From positions 248,001 through 312,000 of the forward strand of contig JBBDSP010000011.1 of the NCBI GenBank assembly GCA_040904925.1: a stretch of DNA of 64,000 nt, given 5' to 3'. The stretch is from Gracilimonas sp040904925 (lineage in GTDB: Bacteria > Bacteroidota > Rhodothermia > Balneolales > Balneolaceae). Shown here piece by piece: positions 33,051-42,700 of this stretch (position 1 is its first letter; every line of letters begins with the position of its first letter). Under the pieces are notes generated by a model. It was not told the DNA's origin and made no database searches. It worked only from the letters and a program-made list of their open reading frames with translations. A program made the position numbers and the translations under genes.

Positions 33051-33758
33051 TTAGTGACCGTTTAACGAAGCTTCAAATTTCAAGGCCTTTGGAAACAGAA
33101 TATTATTCTCCAAATGAACATGCTTGTGCAGATCTTCTTGGAAACCTTCCAAGTTTTGGAATAACACCCGATAAGATGCACATGCATTCTTCGGTGGATT
33201 AAACCCATTGGTCAACTCCTCGATCTCTGCCATGAGGGCGCCTGCTTTGTCGTGTTCTTCTTCCAACACCTCAACCACCGCTTCGCGAACTTCACCAGCT
33301 TTGCTTGTTTGAACCATAGCTTTGATCTGAGGAAATAATTCCTGCTCCTCTTTTTGCAAGTGTCCGATCATTTCTTCTCTCAACAATCTGACCCTTTGAA
33401 GGATATCATATAATTCCGGATCACGTTCCCCATGCACCCGGGCTACTTTCTCTGAATAGAAATTGATCTCAGGAAGCATTTTACGAACATAGGTATGATG
33501 TTTGTTTACGATATAATCAGCCAGGAAATCCAGCGACCATTCGTTATAATTGTCACCGGTGTTATCGGATCGGTCAAGAGCTTCTAGATCAGAAAGCACA
33601 TTCTTGATCTCAATTTTTTTGGATGCACAAGCCTTTTCAAGGGTTCTTCCGCCTCCACAACAGAAATCGAGTCCATAGGAGCGCAGCACTTGTGCGGTTC
33701 TGTAATCTTTAGCAACGATCTCACCAACCGGTTCTTGGGATAAAGTTTGTGTATTCAT
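33051..33758 (-). CDS. ric: Iron-sulfur cluster repair di-iron protein (RIC/YtfE/ScdA)
   Basis: 235 residues. N-terminal ScdA domain with LRSYGLDFCCGGGRTLEKAC (about 24-43), then a hemerythrin-like di-iron domain with His/Glu ligands in NKHHTYVRKML, HLQKEEQELFPQ, EVLEEEHDKAGAL and LHKHVHLENNILFP. Repairs Fe-S clusters damaged by NO or peroxide. A TTAAGA-N8-TCTTA(T) palindrome lies 15 bases before the ATG. Next to the Rrf2 regulator gene on the same strand. Confidence 0.94.
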   Translation of the reverse strand: MNTQTLSQEPVGEIVAKDYRTAQVLRSYGLDFCCGGGRTLEKACASKKIEIKNVLSDLEALDRSDNTGDNYNEWSLDFLADYIVNKHHTYVRKMLPEINFYSEKVARVHGERDPELYDILQRVRLLREEMIGHLQKEEQELFPQIKAMVQTSKAGEVREAVVEVLEEEHDKAGALMAEIEELTNGFNPPKNACASYRVLFQNLEGFQEDLHKHVHLENNILFPKALKFEASLNGH

Positions 33759-33772
33759 GATGTTATAGAGTT

Positions 33773-33792
33773 TTAAGAGTATTTTATCTTAT
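33773..33792. promoter_or_regulatory. Predicted Rrf2 operator 3 (ric promoter)
   Basis: TTAAGA-GTATTTTA-TCTTAT, one mismatch from the palindromic consensus, 15 bases upstream of the ric ATG. On the minus strand, AAGATAAAATA is followed by CTCTTAAAAC, almost the same as at the nirK site. Confidence 0.7.
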
Positions 33793-33829
33793 TTATTTTG
33801 AAATTTTTTAAAGAATTTGATTCTCCGGC

Positions 33830-34282
33830 TTATTGCCAGGAGAATTGCCCTTCTGCCGTTAATCGAAAATGTTTTTCTTTTCCTTCTTTGGCGATCTCTA
33901 TCAAGCTGGTACGCTTTAGCATGTTTTCAATCGATGCCCTGGTATCTACCCAGCTTTCATGAAGCGGACAGGGTTCTTGTGATCCGCAACCCGGCAAGCC
34001 TAACGCACATTGAGTAAAAAGTCCGGGGCCGTCAATCGCTATCACCATATCATAAAGGGTTGCTTCCTTGCCCTTATCCGAGAGCCTTACACCTCCATTT
34101 GGGCCTTTGTAGGATTCCATCAATCCATCGGCCGTAAGCTGCTGCAATATCTTGGTTAGAAAATGGAATGAGATATCCAATTCTTCACTGATCTCCTTCA
34201 GGGAATAGAAATCTCCATCCCTTTTTGATGCCAGATACAAAGAAGCTCGCAAGCCATACACGCAAGATTTTGATAGCAGCAT
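33830..34282 (-). CDS. Rrf2-family transcriptional regulator (NsrR/IscR-like)
   Basis: 150 residues. Winged-helix N-terminus (CVYGLRASLYLASKRDGDFY, LKEISEELDISFHFLTKILQ, GPNGGVRLSDKGKEA). A Cys triad TQCALGLPGCGSQEPCPLHE (C-x6-C-x5-C, about 92-107) could hold a [2Fe-2S] or [4Fe-4S] cluster that senses NO or Fe-S status, as in NsrR and IscR. The gene has its own palindrome 14 bases upstream, and sites of the same sequence precede ric and nirK, so it is the probable regulator of both. Which ligand it senses is inferred from the regulon. Confidence 0.9.
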   Translation of the reverse strand: MLLSKSCVYGLRASLYLASKRDGDFYSLKEISEELDISFHFLTKILQQLTADGLMESYKGPNGGVRLSDKGKEATLYDMVIAIDGPGLFTQCALGLPGCGSQEPCPLHESWVDTRASIENMLKRTSLIEIAKEGKEKHFRLTAEGQFSWQ

Positions 34283-34296
34283 TATTGAGATCTTAT

Positions 34297-34316
34297 TTAA
34301 GAGTTGATTGTCTTAA
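34297..34316. promoter_or_regulatory. Predicted Rrf2 operator 4 (autoregulatory)
   Basis: TTAAGA-GTTGATTG-TCTTAA, a perfect 6-8-6 palindrome 14 bases before the Rrf2 ATG. On the minus strand TCTTAAATAAGAT continues as it does at the nirK site. Implies self-control. Confidence 0.7.
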
Positions 34317-34363
34317 TTTACGCAGAATGTTTTGGTTGAGCAATTAAAATTATGGGGTTGAAC

Positions 34364-35719
34364 TTAAACTGTTTTAGAAAAGGTGGGTTTTTTGGGTTGG
34401 TGATGATTTAATTTGAGATCAAACGCCATGCACACATTTCGCACAAATGGAATTCCCGTTTCGGTGACTTTAATGGTTCTCCCTGAAATTTCAACCAACT
34501 CATCCTGAGCAAGTTCTTGTAAGTTCTTTTTAATGTTTCTGAACTGATCTTCACTTCCATCAAAATCTGTTTCAAACTGACACATCAAATTTAAGATTTG
34601 CCGGCGGATCATAAGATCGGCTTTTGTGAGTAAATGTCCTCTGAAAATAGGAATCTCTCCTCCCTCTACCCTTCGCTCATATTCATCAAGATCTTTTTCA
34701 TTCTGAGCAAAACTATACCAGCTGTCACTGATAGCTGACATTCCCAAGCCGATCATCACTTTTGTTGTTCCGGCCGTATAACCCATAAAATTTCGGTGGA
34801 GTGTTCCATTTTGTATAGCTTTGTACAGAGAGTCCGACTTCAGCGCAAAGTGGTCCATGCCGATTTCCACATAATCGTTATCATAAAACATCTGCTTGCC
34901 CAATTCATATAACGCACGCTTTTCTTGATCCTCTGGGAGATCTTTTTCATCGAATCCACGCTGACCATTTCCTTTCATCCACGGTACATGGGCGTAGCTG
35001 TAAAATGCGATGCGGTCCGGGCGCAGTTCGTTGGTCTTATCAATGGTATGGTTCATTCCCTCCAGCGTTTGATGCGGCAGCCCAAACACCAGATCATGGT
35101 TGACCGAGGTATAGCCGATCTCCTTCGACCACTCATGCACGCGCTTCACATTCTCAAACGGCTGTATTCGATTGATTGCAAACTGTACTTGTGAATCATA
35201 ATCCTGAACACCGTAAGAAACACGCCGAAATCCCAGATTATATAAAGTCTGCAGATGTTCTTTAGTCGTATTATTTGGATGGCCTTCAAAGCTGAATTCA
35301 GGTTCCTCTGCCAATTCCGCTTCATCCAGTATTCCGTATATAAGCTGCTTCAGATTTTCGGTGCTGAAAAAAGTCGGAGTTCCTCCGCCTAAATGAATTT
35401 CTTTTATGACAGGCGGAATGGGAATAAAATCGGTGTATAGCCTCCACTCTTTAAGCAAAGTTTTTATATAGGGATTTTCAACCTCATGCCTTTTGGTGAT
35501 CTTTTTATGACATCCGCAAAACGTACATAGACTCTCACAAAACGGGAGATGTATATATAATGAAATACCATCATCATATGATTCTATAAACGAGCTAATA
35601 AGCGTAGATTCCCAATCACCAATTTTTATGCCAGATTTATTCCAATAAGGCACGGTCGGATAGCTCGTATATCTCGGACCCGGAACATTGTATTTTCGAA
35701 TTAGCTCGGTATTCATCAT
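34364..35719 (-). CDS. hemN: Oxygen-independent coproporphyrinogen III oxidase
   Basis: 451 residues. The radical-SAM cluster motif is LPFCESLCTFCGCHKKIT (Cys-x3-Cys-x2-Cys-x-Cys). SLYIHLPFC, HLGGGTPTFFSTENLKQL, RRVSYGVQDYDSQVQFAINR and SVNHDLVFGLPHQTLEG match HemN throughout, and the C-terminal HemN domain is complete. Makes heme without oxygen, which suits growth on nitrite. Downstream of the Rrf2 regulator's promoter region in orientation, but no palindrome is seen before its own start. Confidence 0.95.
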   Translation of the reverse strand: MMNTELIRKYNVPGPRYTSYPTVPYWNKSGIKIGDWESTLISSFIESYDDGISLYIHLPFCESLCTFCGCHKKITKRHEVENPYIKTLLKEWRLYTDFIPIPPVIKEIHLGGGTPTFFSTENLKQLIYGILDEAELAEEPEFSFEGHPNNTTKEHLQTLYNLGFRRVSYGVQDYDSQVQFAINRIQPFENVKRVHEWSKEIGYTSVNHDLVFGLPHQTLEGMNHTIDKTNELRPDRIAFYSYAHVPWMKGNGQRGFDEKDLPEDQEKRALYELGKQMFYDNDYVEIGMDHFALKSDSLYKAIQNGTLHRNFMGYTAGTTKVMIGLGMSAISDSWYSFAQNEKDLDEYERRVEGGEIPIFRGHLLTKADLMIRRQILNLMCQFETDFDGSEDQFRNIKKNLQELAQDELVEISGRTIKVTETGIPFVRNVCMAFDLKLNHHQPKKPTFSKTV

Positions 35720-36160
35720 TCCTCATATTTTAATGAAAAGATGATACCGGTCGTTTTTGAAGATTTTGTGAATCGAACTGGGATATTAGGGATGATCGAT
35801 GATGAAGTTGAATTGCGATGAAACGGTGGATCGATTTTTGATTGGCAATTATTGTTTCGCTTCTCATTCTTTCTTTTTGAACCGGGACTAACACGGTTGT
35901 TGGGAACGAGGTAAAATGAGATAACATATCCATCCAAAAACACCCTCCTATCGCGCAAATCAAAGATTCTTATTTCGAACTTAGCTTCTAATTCCTTACC
36001 ATTGTCCGGCTTAGTGTTTGTGCAAAGTGAGTATCTGGCTAATTTTATTATTAAGCATAAAAAGGACCACAACTATTCATCAGTTCTCAATGCTACTTTC
36101 AGATATTCATTCTATAAGTTCCTAGAACAATCCAAAAATTATTAAATCTGATTCTGATTC
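35720..36160. other. 441-base gap without a confident gene
   Basis: Between hemN and the Nramp-like gene. A plus-strand frame is open for 76 codons (35915-36142) but has no ATG and no recognisable protein sequence. Minus-strand frames in the same stretch are also unremarkable. It may hold a decayed gene plus the promoters of the two divergent flanking genes. Confidence 0.4.
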
Positions 36161-37408
36161 ATGAAAGAATTTTTCACAAACTTCTTTGATAAATATGGAC
36201 TGTCTTTCATCATGGTGGCCAGCTACTTTGGCAGCGGCTCCATTTTCATTGCAAGTCAGGCCGGTGTAGAATATGGATGTGTGCTGATCTGGGCTGTAAT
36301 CGGCGCTGTTATGCTTGGCTTCATGGCGCAGGACATGAGTGCCCGGCTTGGGATCTACGGCGATACTCTGATGACCTTCATCCGAAATAAGCTAGGGAAA
36401 AACGGAGCATTGATCTTAGCTTTGTTTCTTTCACTGGGTTGTATTGCCTGGACCCTTGCACTCACTGCTGCTGTTGGTATGAGTTTTGAAGTTTTAACCG
36501 GTGGGGCCGTCACCTGGCAGCCCCTTGCTGTAGTAACCGGAATTGTGGCCATTATTGTAGGAAGTCTGAATTACGATTACGTCGAAAAAGTAATGACAGG
36601 CATGATGTTCATGCTGCTCGTTCTCTATTTATTTGTAGCGGGTGCAAGTGGTCCGGATATGGTGGAAGTAGCAAAGGGATTCATTCCTTCGATCCCTGAC
36701 ACAGGAGCTATGCTTCTGGGAGCAGCTATTCTTGGTACCACCGCACTTTGGCCGAACTTCTTTCTTGAATCCATTCTTGTAAAAAGAAAAGGATGGAACA
36801 GCGAAAAGCATGTCAAGAACATGCGAACCGATCTTACGATGGGATATACAGTTGGGGGATTGATAACGGTTGCTATTATTATAGTGGCAGCCGCGGTTCT
36901 GCGCCCGGCAGGGTACACTGAATTATCAACCTTTGTAGCACCGGGGGAGGCCCTGGAAATTGTCTTAGGACGATGGGCTATGATCGTATTCCTGGTAGGG
37001 GTAATTGCCGCAGCCTTTAATAGCATCGTGCCTATCATGTGGACTATACCATATATGATACTGGAAGCACTCGACATTGATCATAAAGAAGGAAGCAGCA
37101 AAGAATTCAAAATGATTTTTGCAGGTGGAATTTTGATCGGAATGTTTTCTCCGTTAGTGGCCAAAGTAACCGGATTGAGTGTGGTTGAAATGATCACTTT
37201 ATTCCCGGCTTATAATGGCGTTTTTGGATTACCAATCACTGCAGCCCTTTTGTTCTGGGCTATGAACGATAAAAAGCTGATGGGCCAAAATATCAATTCT
37301 TGGAAATTGAATATTGCTAATTTTCTACTTGTGCTTTTTTCCGCATACATTGCAATTAATTCAGCGCAAGGTGTTCTTGCTGCCATTTTTGGCGGGATGT
37401 TTTCATAA
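36161..37408 (+). CDS. Nramp-superfamily transporter, non-canonical
   Basis: 415 residues, about eleven helices. The overall pattern is Nramp-like, with a short N-terminus leading straight into helix 1. The canonical helix 1 motif DPGN is replaced by SYFGSGSIFIASQAG, and helix 6 MPH is replaced by GTTALWPNFFLESILV, so the classic Mn/Fe-binding Asp, Asn and Met are missing. The substrate therefore cannot be predicted; related non-canonical members move other divalent cations. Co-directional with a TauE-like gene 25 bases downstream. Confidence 0.75.
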   Translation: MKEFFTNFFDKYGLSFIMVASYFGSGSIFIASQAGVEYGCVLIWAVIGAVMLGFMAQDMSARLGIYGDTLMTFIRNKLGKNGALILALFLSLGCIAWTLALTAAVGMSFEVLTGGAVTWQPLAVVTGIVAIIVGSLNYDYVEKVMTGMMFMLLVLYLFVAGASGPDMVEVAKGFIPSIPDTGAMLLGAAILGTTALWPNFFLESILVKRKGWNSEKHVKNMRTDLTMGYTVGGLITVAIIIVAAAVLRPAGYTELSTFVAPGEALEIVLGRWAMIVFLVGVIAAAFNSIVPIMWTIPYMILEALDIDHKEGSSKEFKMIFAGGILIGMFSPLVAKVTGLSVVEMITLFPAYNGVFGLPITAALLFWAMNDKKLMGQNINSWKLNIANFLLVLFSAYIAINSAQGVLAAIFGGMFS

Positions 37409-37433
37409 ACCCGGTTAATCCCTGATCAATTTA

Positions 37434-38264
37434 ATGACTTTAGTGTATAGCCTTTTTCTTACAGCCATGTCGTCCATGAGTGTGGAGATCATGATTCTTT
37501 TACTCATCATTGCGCTAGTGGGTGGCGTTTGTATTACTACCATTGGTCCCGGCGGTATTTTTGTAACCATTGCCCTTTTTGCGATGCTACCTCTTAGCCC
37601 CAGCACCGTAGCCGGAACCGCAAGTGCTACCTTCATTGCAACCGGAATTGTGGGCAGCCTTGGTTATCTGCGTTCAGGAGAATTAAAAGGAAAAATTGCC
37701 GGAAAAGCTGCGGGAGTGCTAAGCCTCGCGTCCGTGATAGGAGCATTTGCCGGAGCCCAGATCAATACCTTACTGAATGCTTCTACATTTGCGATCCTGT
37801 TAGGTTTGTTTGTTTTCTTCACAGGGATCTTGATACTATACAGACAAAAAAAGCAACTCAAACCGGAAAGCAGATTACAGATAGATACCTTCAAAGGATT
37901 GGCATGGCTCGCGGGTGTTGGGCTCGCGGTAGGATTGCCCGGAGGATTACTTGGAGTTGGCGGCCCGGTTCTCGCCGTTCCATTTATGGTGATCTTAGGT
38001 GTCCCCATGCTACTTTCCGTTGCTTTAGCCCAGGTTCAATCCATCTTCATTTCAGGATTTGCAACCTTTGGATATATGATCCACGGCGCTGTGGATTGGT
38101 ACCTCGCTCTTTTCCTGACGGTACCTTTATTAATAGGAACAATTTCAGGATGGTATATTGCCCAGCGTATTAAAGCCAGCAAACTACAGGTATCCCTTGC
38201 TTTGGTTTTGATCGCCCTCGGAATTTATTTGGTAGCCGGCGGAGCAACTCCCGGCGGGGCGTAG
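37434..38264 (+). CDS. TauE/SafE-family sulfite/organosulfur permease-like protein
   Basis: 276 residues, about eight helices. The family motifs GGVCITTIGPGGIFVTIALF (about 30-50) and GVGLAVGLPGGLLGVGGPVLAVP (about 155-177) are the two TauE/SafE repeats. Helix-1 is preceded by 11 residues that may be leader; an ATG at 37467 is an alternative start. Substrate unknown (sulfite, taurine-derived or other anions). Probably in one transcript with the Nramp-like gene. Confidence 0.88.
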   Translation: MTLVYSLFLTAMSSMSVEIMILLLIIALVGGVCITTIGPGGIFVTIALFAMLPLSPSTVAGTASATFIATGIVGSLGYLRSGELKGKIAGKAAGVLSLASVIGAFAGAQINTLLNASTFAILLGLFVFFTGILILYRQKKQLKPESRLQIDTFKGLAWLAGVGLAVGLPGGLLGVGGPVLAVPFMVILGVPMLLSVALAQVQSIFISGFATFGYMIHGAVDWYLALFLTVPLLIGTISGWYIAQRIKASKLQVSLALVLIALGIYLVAGGATPGGA

Positions 38265-38284
38265 ATAAATTACTTCAATATTCC

Positions 38285-38854
38285 CTACCCCCAGATCTTC
38301 AGCATAAAGAAAACAATCACTCCCGTTACCGAAACATACAGCCAGATCGGGAAAGTCCAGCGGGAGACTTTCCTATGGGTCTTAAACTTCCCGCTCAGAG
38401 CAAAGTAAAAACTGGCAAGCACCAGTGGCACCACAAAAACAGAAAGGATAATGTGACTTATCAATATGAAAAAGTAAACGGGGCGGACAAATCCCTCTCC
38501 CATAAACTTGGTATCTCCCACAAAATGATGGTAGACCACATAGCTCACCAGGAACAAAGAAGACGTCACAAATGCTGCGAGATTAAATCGCATATGTTTT
38601 TGAAAATCCCTGCGCTTTATTTCCCGAAAAGCCAATAATAAAAAAACAGTGCTCAGCGAATTCAATCCCGCATTTACGGCTGAGAGATTTTTGATCCATG
38701 GCACCGGGGCTTCCGCTCCTTCCTTAAAGTAAATAAGCCAGAATAGAAAAAGTACAGCAGCAGCGCTGAGTCCTATTATTAAAGACAATGCTTTTCTCGC
38801 ACTGATCTGTTCTAAAATTTTGGAAGATTCGGGTAGCGTAAAATTTTCGTTCAT
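38285..38854 (-). CDS. DUF420 membrane protein
   Basis: 189 residues, five to six membrane helices. LSAVNAGLNSLSTVFLLLAF, RDFQKHMRFNLAAFVTSSLF and LVSYVVYHHFVGD, then YFFILISHIILSVFVVPLVL, match DUF420, a family usually encoded with cytochrome oxidase assembly genes. Its His residues in the membrane are suggestive of heme or metal contact. Divergent from actA across a 283-base region containing a strong palindrome. An oxidase assembly role is inferred. Confidence 0.87.
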   Translation of the reverse strand: MNENFTLPESSKILEQISARKALSLIIGLSAAAVLFLFWLIYFKEGAEAPVPWIKNLSAVNAGLNSLSTVFLLLAFREIKRRDFQKHMRFNLAAFVTSSLFLVSYVVYHHFVGDTKFMGEGFVRPVYFFILISHIILSVFVVPLVLASFYFALSGKFKTHRKVSRWTFPIWLYVSVTGVIVFFMLKIWG

Positions 38855-39004
38855 TATTTATTGCTTCTATATGGTTGCTAACCAAAGGTAAGACATCAAA
38901 AAGATAATTCGTTAATTTTTCGTTTCCTTTCTCGGCATTTTTGCCAAATGTATACTATCTTTTCAGCCAATCAATCCGAAGTGGATTCCGGAGTCACCGC
39001 CAGT

Positions 39005-39027
39005 CTATTTAGAACTATTTTAAATAG
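39005..39027. promoter_or_regulatory. Candidate operator of the actABCDEF-cta operon
   Basis: A near-perfect 23-base palindrome, CTATTTAGAA-CTA-TTTTAAATAG (one mismatch in the ten-base arms). Its core TTTAGAA-N3-TTtTAAA resembles iron-responsive boxes in some other lineages. Lies in the divergent DUF420/actA region, 45 bases upstream of a TAnnTTTG element. Confidence 0.45.
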
Positions 39028-39071
39028 CAGGCTGTTTATCGTTTTAGTTCAATTTCCATTGAAAAAATTGA

Positions 39072-39079
39072 TAGATTTG
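39072..39079 (+). promoter_or_regulatory. Candidate TAnnTTTG -7 element for actA
   Basis: TAGATTTG matches the Bacteroidota -7 consensus TAnnTTTG, 58 bases before the actA ATG. A convincing -33 element is not seen. Low confidence. Confidence 0.35.
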
Positions 39080-39137
39080 CGCGGCTTCTGAACGGGAGCA
39101 TTTTTGCTCTATACGTAAACCTAAATAAGCAATCTTT

Positions 39138-39782
39138 ATGGCGCAGATTTTCCCCAAGTGGACAAATCAGGTTCCCCGAAAAATTTTAATTGGATTAATC
39201 GTTGTACTGAACGCAGTTATTTTTGGCGCTTGGTATTTCTTTTCCCCTGAATACACTGATGTTGGCTATGCTCCGGAACAACCGGTTCCTTACAGTCACA
39301 AATTGCACGTAGACCAACTTGGCCTCGATTGTCAATATTGCCATACCAGTGTTTTTGATTCCAAGCAGGCAAATATTCCTGCAACTCAAACCTGCATGAA
39401 TTGCCATAATCAAATTAAGACAGACAGCGAAAACCTTGAATTGGTTCGCGAAAGCTGGGAAACCGGAAAAGCTATTGAATGGGTACGAGTCAACAACCTT
39501 GGAGACTACGCCTATTTCAATCACTCTGCCCACGTAAGTGTTGGTGTTGGTTGTGAAAGCTGCCACGGAAGAGTTGACAAAATGGAAGTGGTGTACCAGG
39601 CCGAGCCGCTTAGCATGAGCTGGTGCCTGGATTGCCATCGTGAGCCGGAAAAATATATACGCCCCGTTGATGAAGTAACCACCATGGGATACAGCGTTGA
39701 AGATCAGTTACAGATTGGAAAAGAATTGGTAGATAAGCAGAATATTCATGCTCCGACCTACTGCCAGGGTTGTCATTATTAA
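39138..39782 (+). CDS. actA: ActA, pentaheme cytochrome c of alternative complex III
   Basis: 214 residues. One N-terminal membrane helix (about 15-35), then five CxxCH sites: CQYCH, CMNCH, CESCH, CLDCH and CQGCH. That is the pentaheme ActA that accepts electrons from quinol and faces the periplasm. First gene of the 12-gene act/cta operon. Its stop is two bases before the ATG of actB. Confidence 0.95.
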   Translation: MAQIFPKWTNQVPRKILIGLIVVLNAVIFGAWYFFSPEYTDVGYAPEQPVPYSHKLHVDQLGLDCQYCHTSVFDSKQANIPATQTCMNCHNQIKTDSENLELVRESWETGKAIEWVRVNNLGDYAYFNHSAHVSVGVGCESCHGRVDKMEVVYQAEPLSMSWCLDCHREPEKYIRPVDEVTTMGYSVEDQLQIGKELVDKQNIHAPTYCQGCHY

Positions 39783-39784
39783 TA

Positions 39785-42700
39785 ATGAAGGATTCAGAAA
39801 TTACAGATCAACAGATGAGCGAAGAAGTTAAACAAACAACGTATTGGAAGAGCTTAGGCGAATTAGCTAATAATAAAGAGTACCAAAAATTTGCCGAGCG
39901 TGAATTTCCTGAAAATGCTACTGAACTGACGGACGGTGTTTCACGCCGTGGATTTCTCCGCGTTATGGGGGCATCTGTAGCTTTAGCCGGATTGGCAGCA
40001 TGCCGACGTCCGGTTCAAAAGATCTTACCATATTCCAATCAACCGGAAGATGTGGTTCCCGGTGTACCTTTATATTATGCAACTGCAATGCCGGTTCAGG
40101 GTAACCTTGTTGGGTTGATCGCCGAAAACCATGAAGGGCGCCCAACTAAACTTGAAGGAAATGACCTTCACCCTGCCAGCAAAGGCGGAACCAGTATTTT
40201 TAATCAGGCAGAGATCCTAGGATTGTATGATCCTGACCGTTCCCGTTCTCCTTTAAATAACGGAAACAAAGCTTCAGCCGGAGATTTTGCAACCTTTGCA
40301 AGCAATCATTTTTCTAACACTGATCAGCGCATAGCATTTATTTCGGAAGCAAATTCTTCTCCTACCTATAATAAAATAAAGGAGCAGGCACTTTCTAAAT
40401 TCAATAATGCTACTTGGGTTACTTACGAACCTTTTGGTGAAGACAATGTGCTTGAAGGTAATCGAATCGCTTTTGGCAGTCGATTGCGCTCTCACTATAA
40501 CTTTGAAAACGCTGATGTCATCGTCTCTTTGAATGACGATTTCATGAGCTCAACACATCCAAACAGTGTTGAATACGCCAAGCAGGTATCCGGACGAAGA
40601 AAAGTCACTGATACCAATGGCGAGATGAATCGTATCTATGCCGTAGAAGATTCTTTCTCACTGACCGGTTCTTTTGCTGATCACCGACTGAGATTAAAAG
40701 CCAGCCAAATGGAAGCATTCACTTATGCTTTGGCTACAGCACTTTCAAGTCGTGTTAATGGCTTGAATGCTTTCAGCGGATATTCAAATGAATTCAGTGA
40801 TCATCAGTGGATAACCGTCCTTGCTGATGAACTTGCAGCCAATGCCGGGAATTCTGCCTTAACAGCCGGAGCACAGCACAAAGCTGAAGTTCACGCAGCT
40901 GTTGCAGCAATCAATCAGGCTTTAGGTAACACAGGCAACACTGTAGATTACCTTGAAGTACCTTACATCGATGAACAAAGCAGTAATACTGCTTTCGAAA
41001 ATGCCGTTTCTGAAATGGAAACCGGTAACATTGATACTGTTGTCATGGTTGGGGTAAATCCTGTGTTTACCGCTTCTTCTCTTGATTTTGAAAACGCTCT
41101 CTCAAATGTTGAAACTGTAGTCAGTCTTTCTGATTACGTGGATGAGACTTCCAAGAAAGCAAGCTGGCATGTAAATCGTGCACACTTCCTGGAAGCCTGG
41201 GGTGATGGATATTCTTATGGCGGTGCACGTTCTGTGATACAGCCTCAAATTCAGCCTTTACATGATGGTCTTAGTGAAATCGAATTTTTAAATGCGATCG
41301 TTTCTGGAGAAATGACTTCCGGTTACGAGATGGTACAGGAAACTTTTCGTGGATATTACAGTTCAGGATTTAACAACCGCTGGACCAATATCCTTCATGA
41401 TGGAATTGACAATACCGGAAACTTCAATGCTGTTTCCGTGAGCTTAAGCTCCGGGTTTGCTTCGGCAATGAACAGCGCTACTTCCAACATTTCCTCTACT
41501 TCAGGAATTGAAGTTGTAATTCGTCCGGATGCTACTTTATATGACGGGCGTTATGCAAATCTTGGCTGGCTTCAGGAACTTCCTGATCCAATGACCAAGA
41601 TCACCTGGGATAACGTTGCTCTTATGAGTCCGGCCACAGCCAAAAACTTAGGTATAGAAGAGCCGGGTGCAGGAAATAAAGACTACGATGTAGTTGAAAT
41701 CACTATCAACGGAAAAAATATTAAAATCGCCGCCTGGATTCAGCCGGGACATGTGGATGATGCCATCACACTAACCACCGGTTATGGACGAAAAGGACTT
41801 GGCCGTGTTGCCACTTCTTATATCGACTATACAGTTGGAGGTGTAGATACCTATCCACTCCTTGAAACAGCAAATACATTTTTTGCATCTGCTGAAGTTT
41901 CTAAAACCAGTGACACTTATGAAATTGCGTGTGTTCAGGATCACCATAGCCTCGAAGGTCGCGACATGTACCGACAGGCTTCCCTTTCTGAATACAAAGA
42001 AAAGCCGGATTTTGCTTCATTTGAATCGGTTCACACCTATCCCGTACCGGGATTAAAAGAAGCGGATGAAATGGGCGAAGATGATGGTCCTATTTCACTC
42101 TTTGATGAGCAAACCTATCCTGACCATGAACCACAATGGGGAATGGCTATTGACTTGAACTCATGTTTCGGGTGTGGAGTTTGCGTAATTGCTTGCCAAA
42201 GCGAGAATAACATTCCGGTAATTGGTAAAAAAGAAGTTAAGAACGGCCGTGAAATGCACTGGATCCGTAATGACCGCTATTATGTTGGCGATGATGCTGA
42301 TTCTCCGCAGGCGGTTCACCAACCCGTTCCGTGTATGCACTGTGAATTAGCTCCTTGTGAGCAAGTTTGTCCTGTTGCGGCAACAACCCACAGTGAAGAT
42401 GGAATGAACCAAATGACGTACAACCGTTGTATCGGAACCCGTTATTGCGCTAATAACTGTCCTTACAAAGTGCGTCGCTTCAACTTCTTTAACTATCCAA
42501 AAGAATATTTAACAACCGGTGACGATCCCGATATCATCCAAATGGCGATGAATCCGGAAGTAACCGTACGTTTCCGCGGTGTGATGGAGAAATGCACCTA
42601 TTGTGTGCAGCGAGTTAACCGCGCCAAGATCGATGCCAAGAAAGAAACCGGTTCACCAAAACCTGTTGACGGTACTGTGAAAACTGCCTGCCAGCAAGCT

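Noticed and set aside
35716..36072. 118-residue minus-strand reading frame upstream of hemN.
   Set aside because: No recognisable domain, low-complexity basic C-terminus, overlaps the hemN start; more likely spacer DNA.
35915..36142. 76-codon plus-strand open frame before the Nramp-like gene.
   Set aside because: No start codon and no family similarity; mentioned only as gap content.
36161..37408. Calling the Nramp-like gene mntH.
   Set aside because: The metal-coordinating DPGN and MPH motifs are absent, so Mn transport cannot be claimed.
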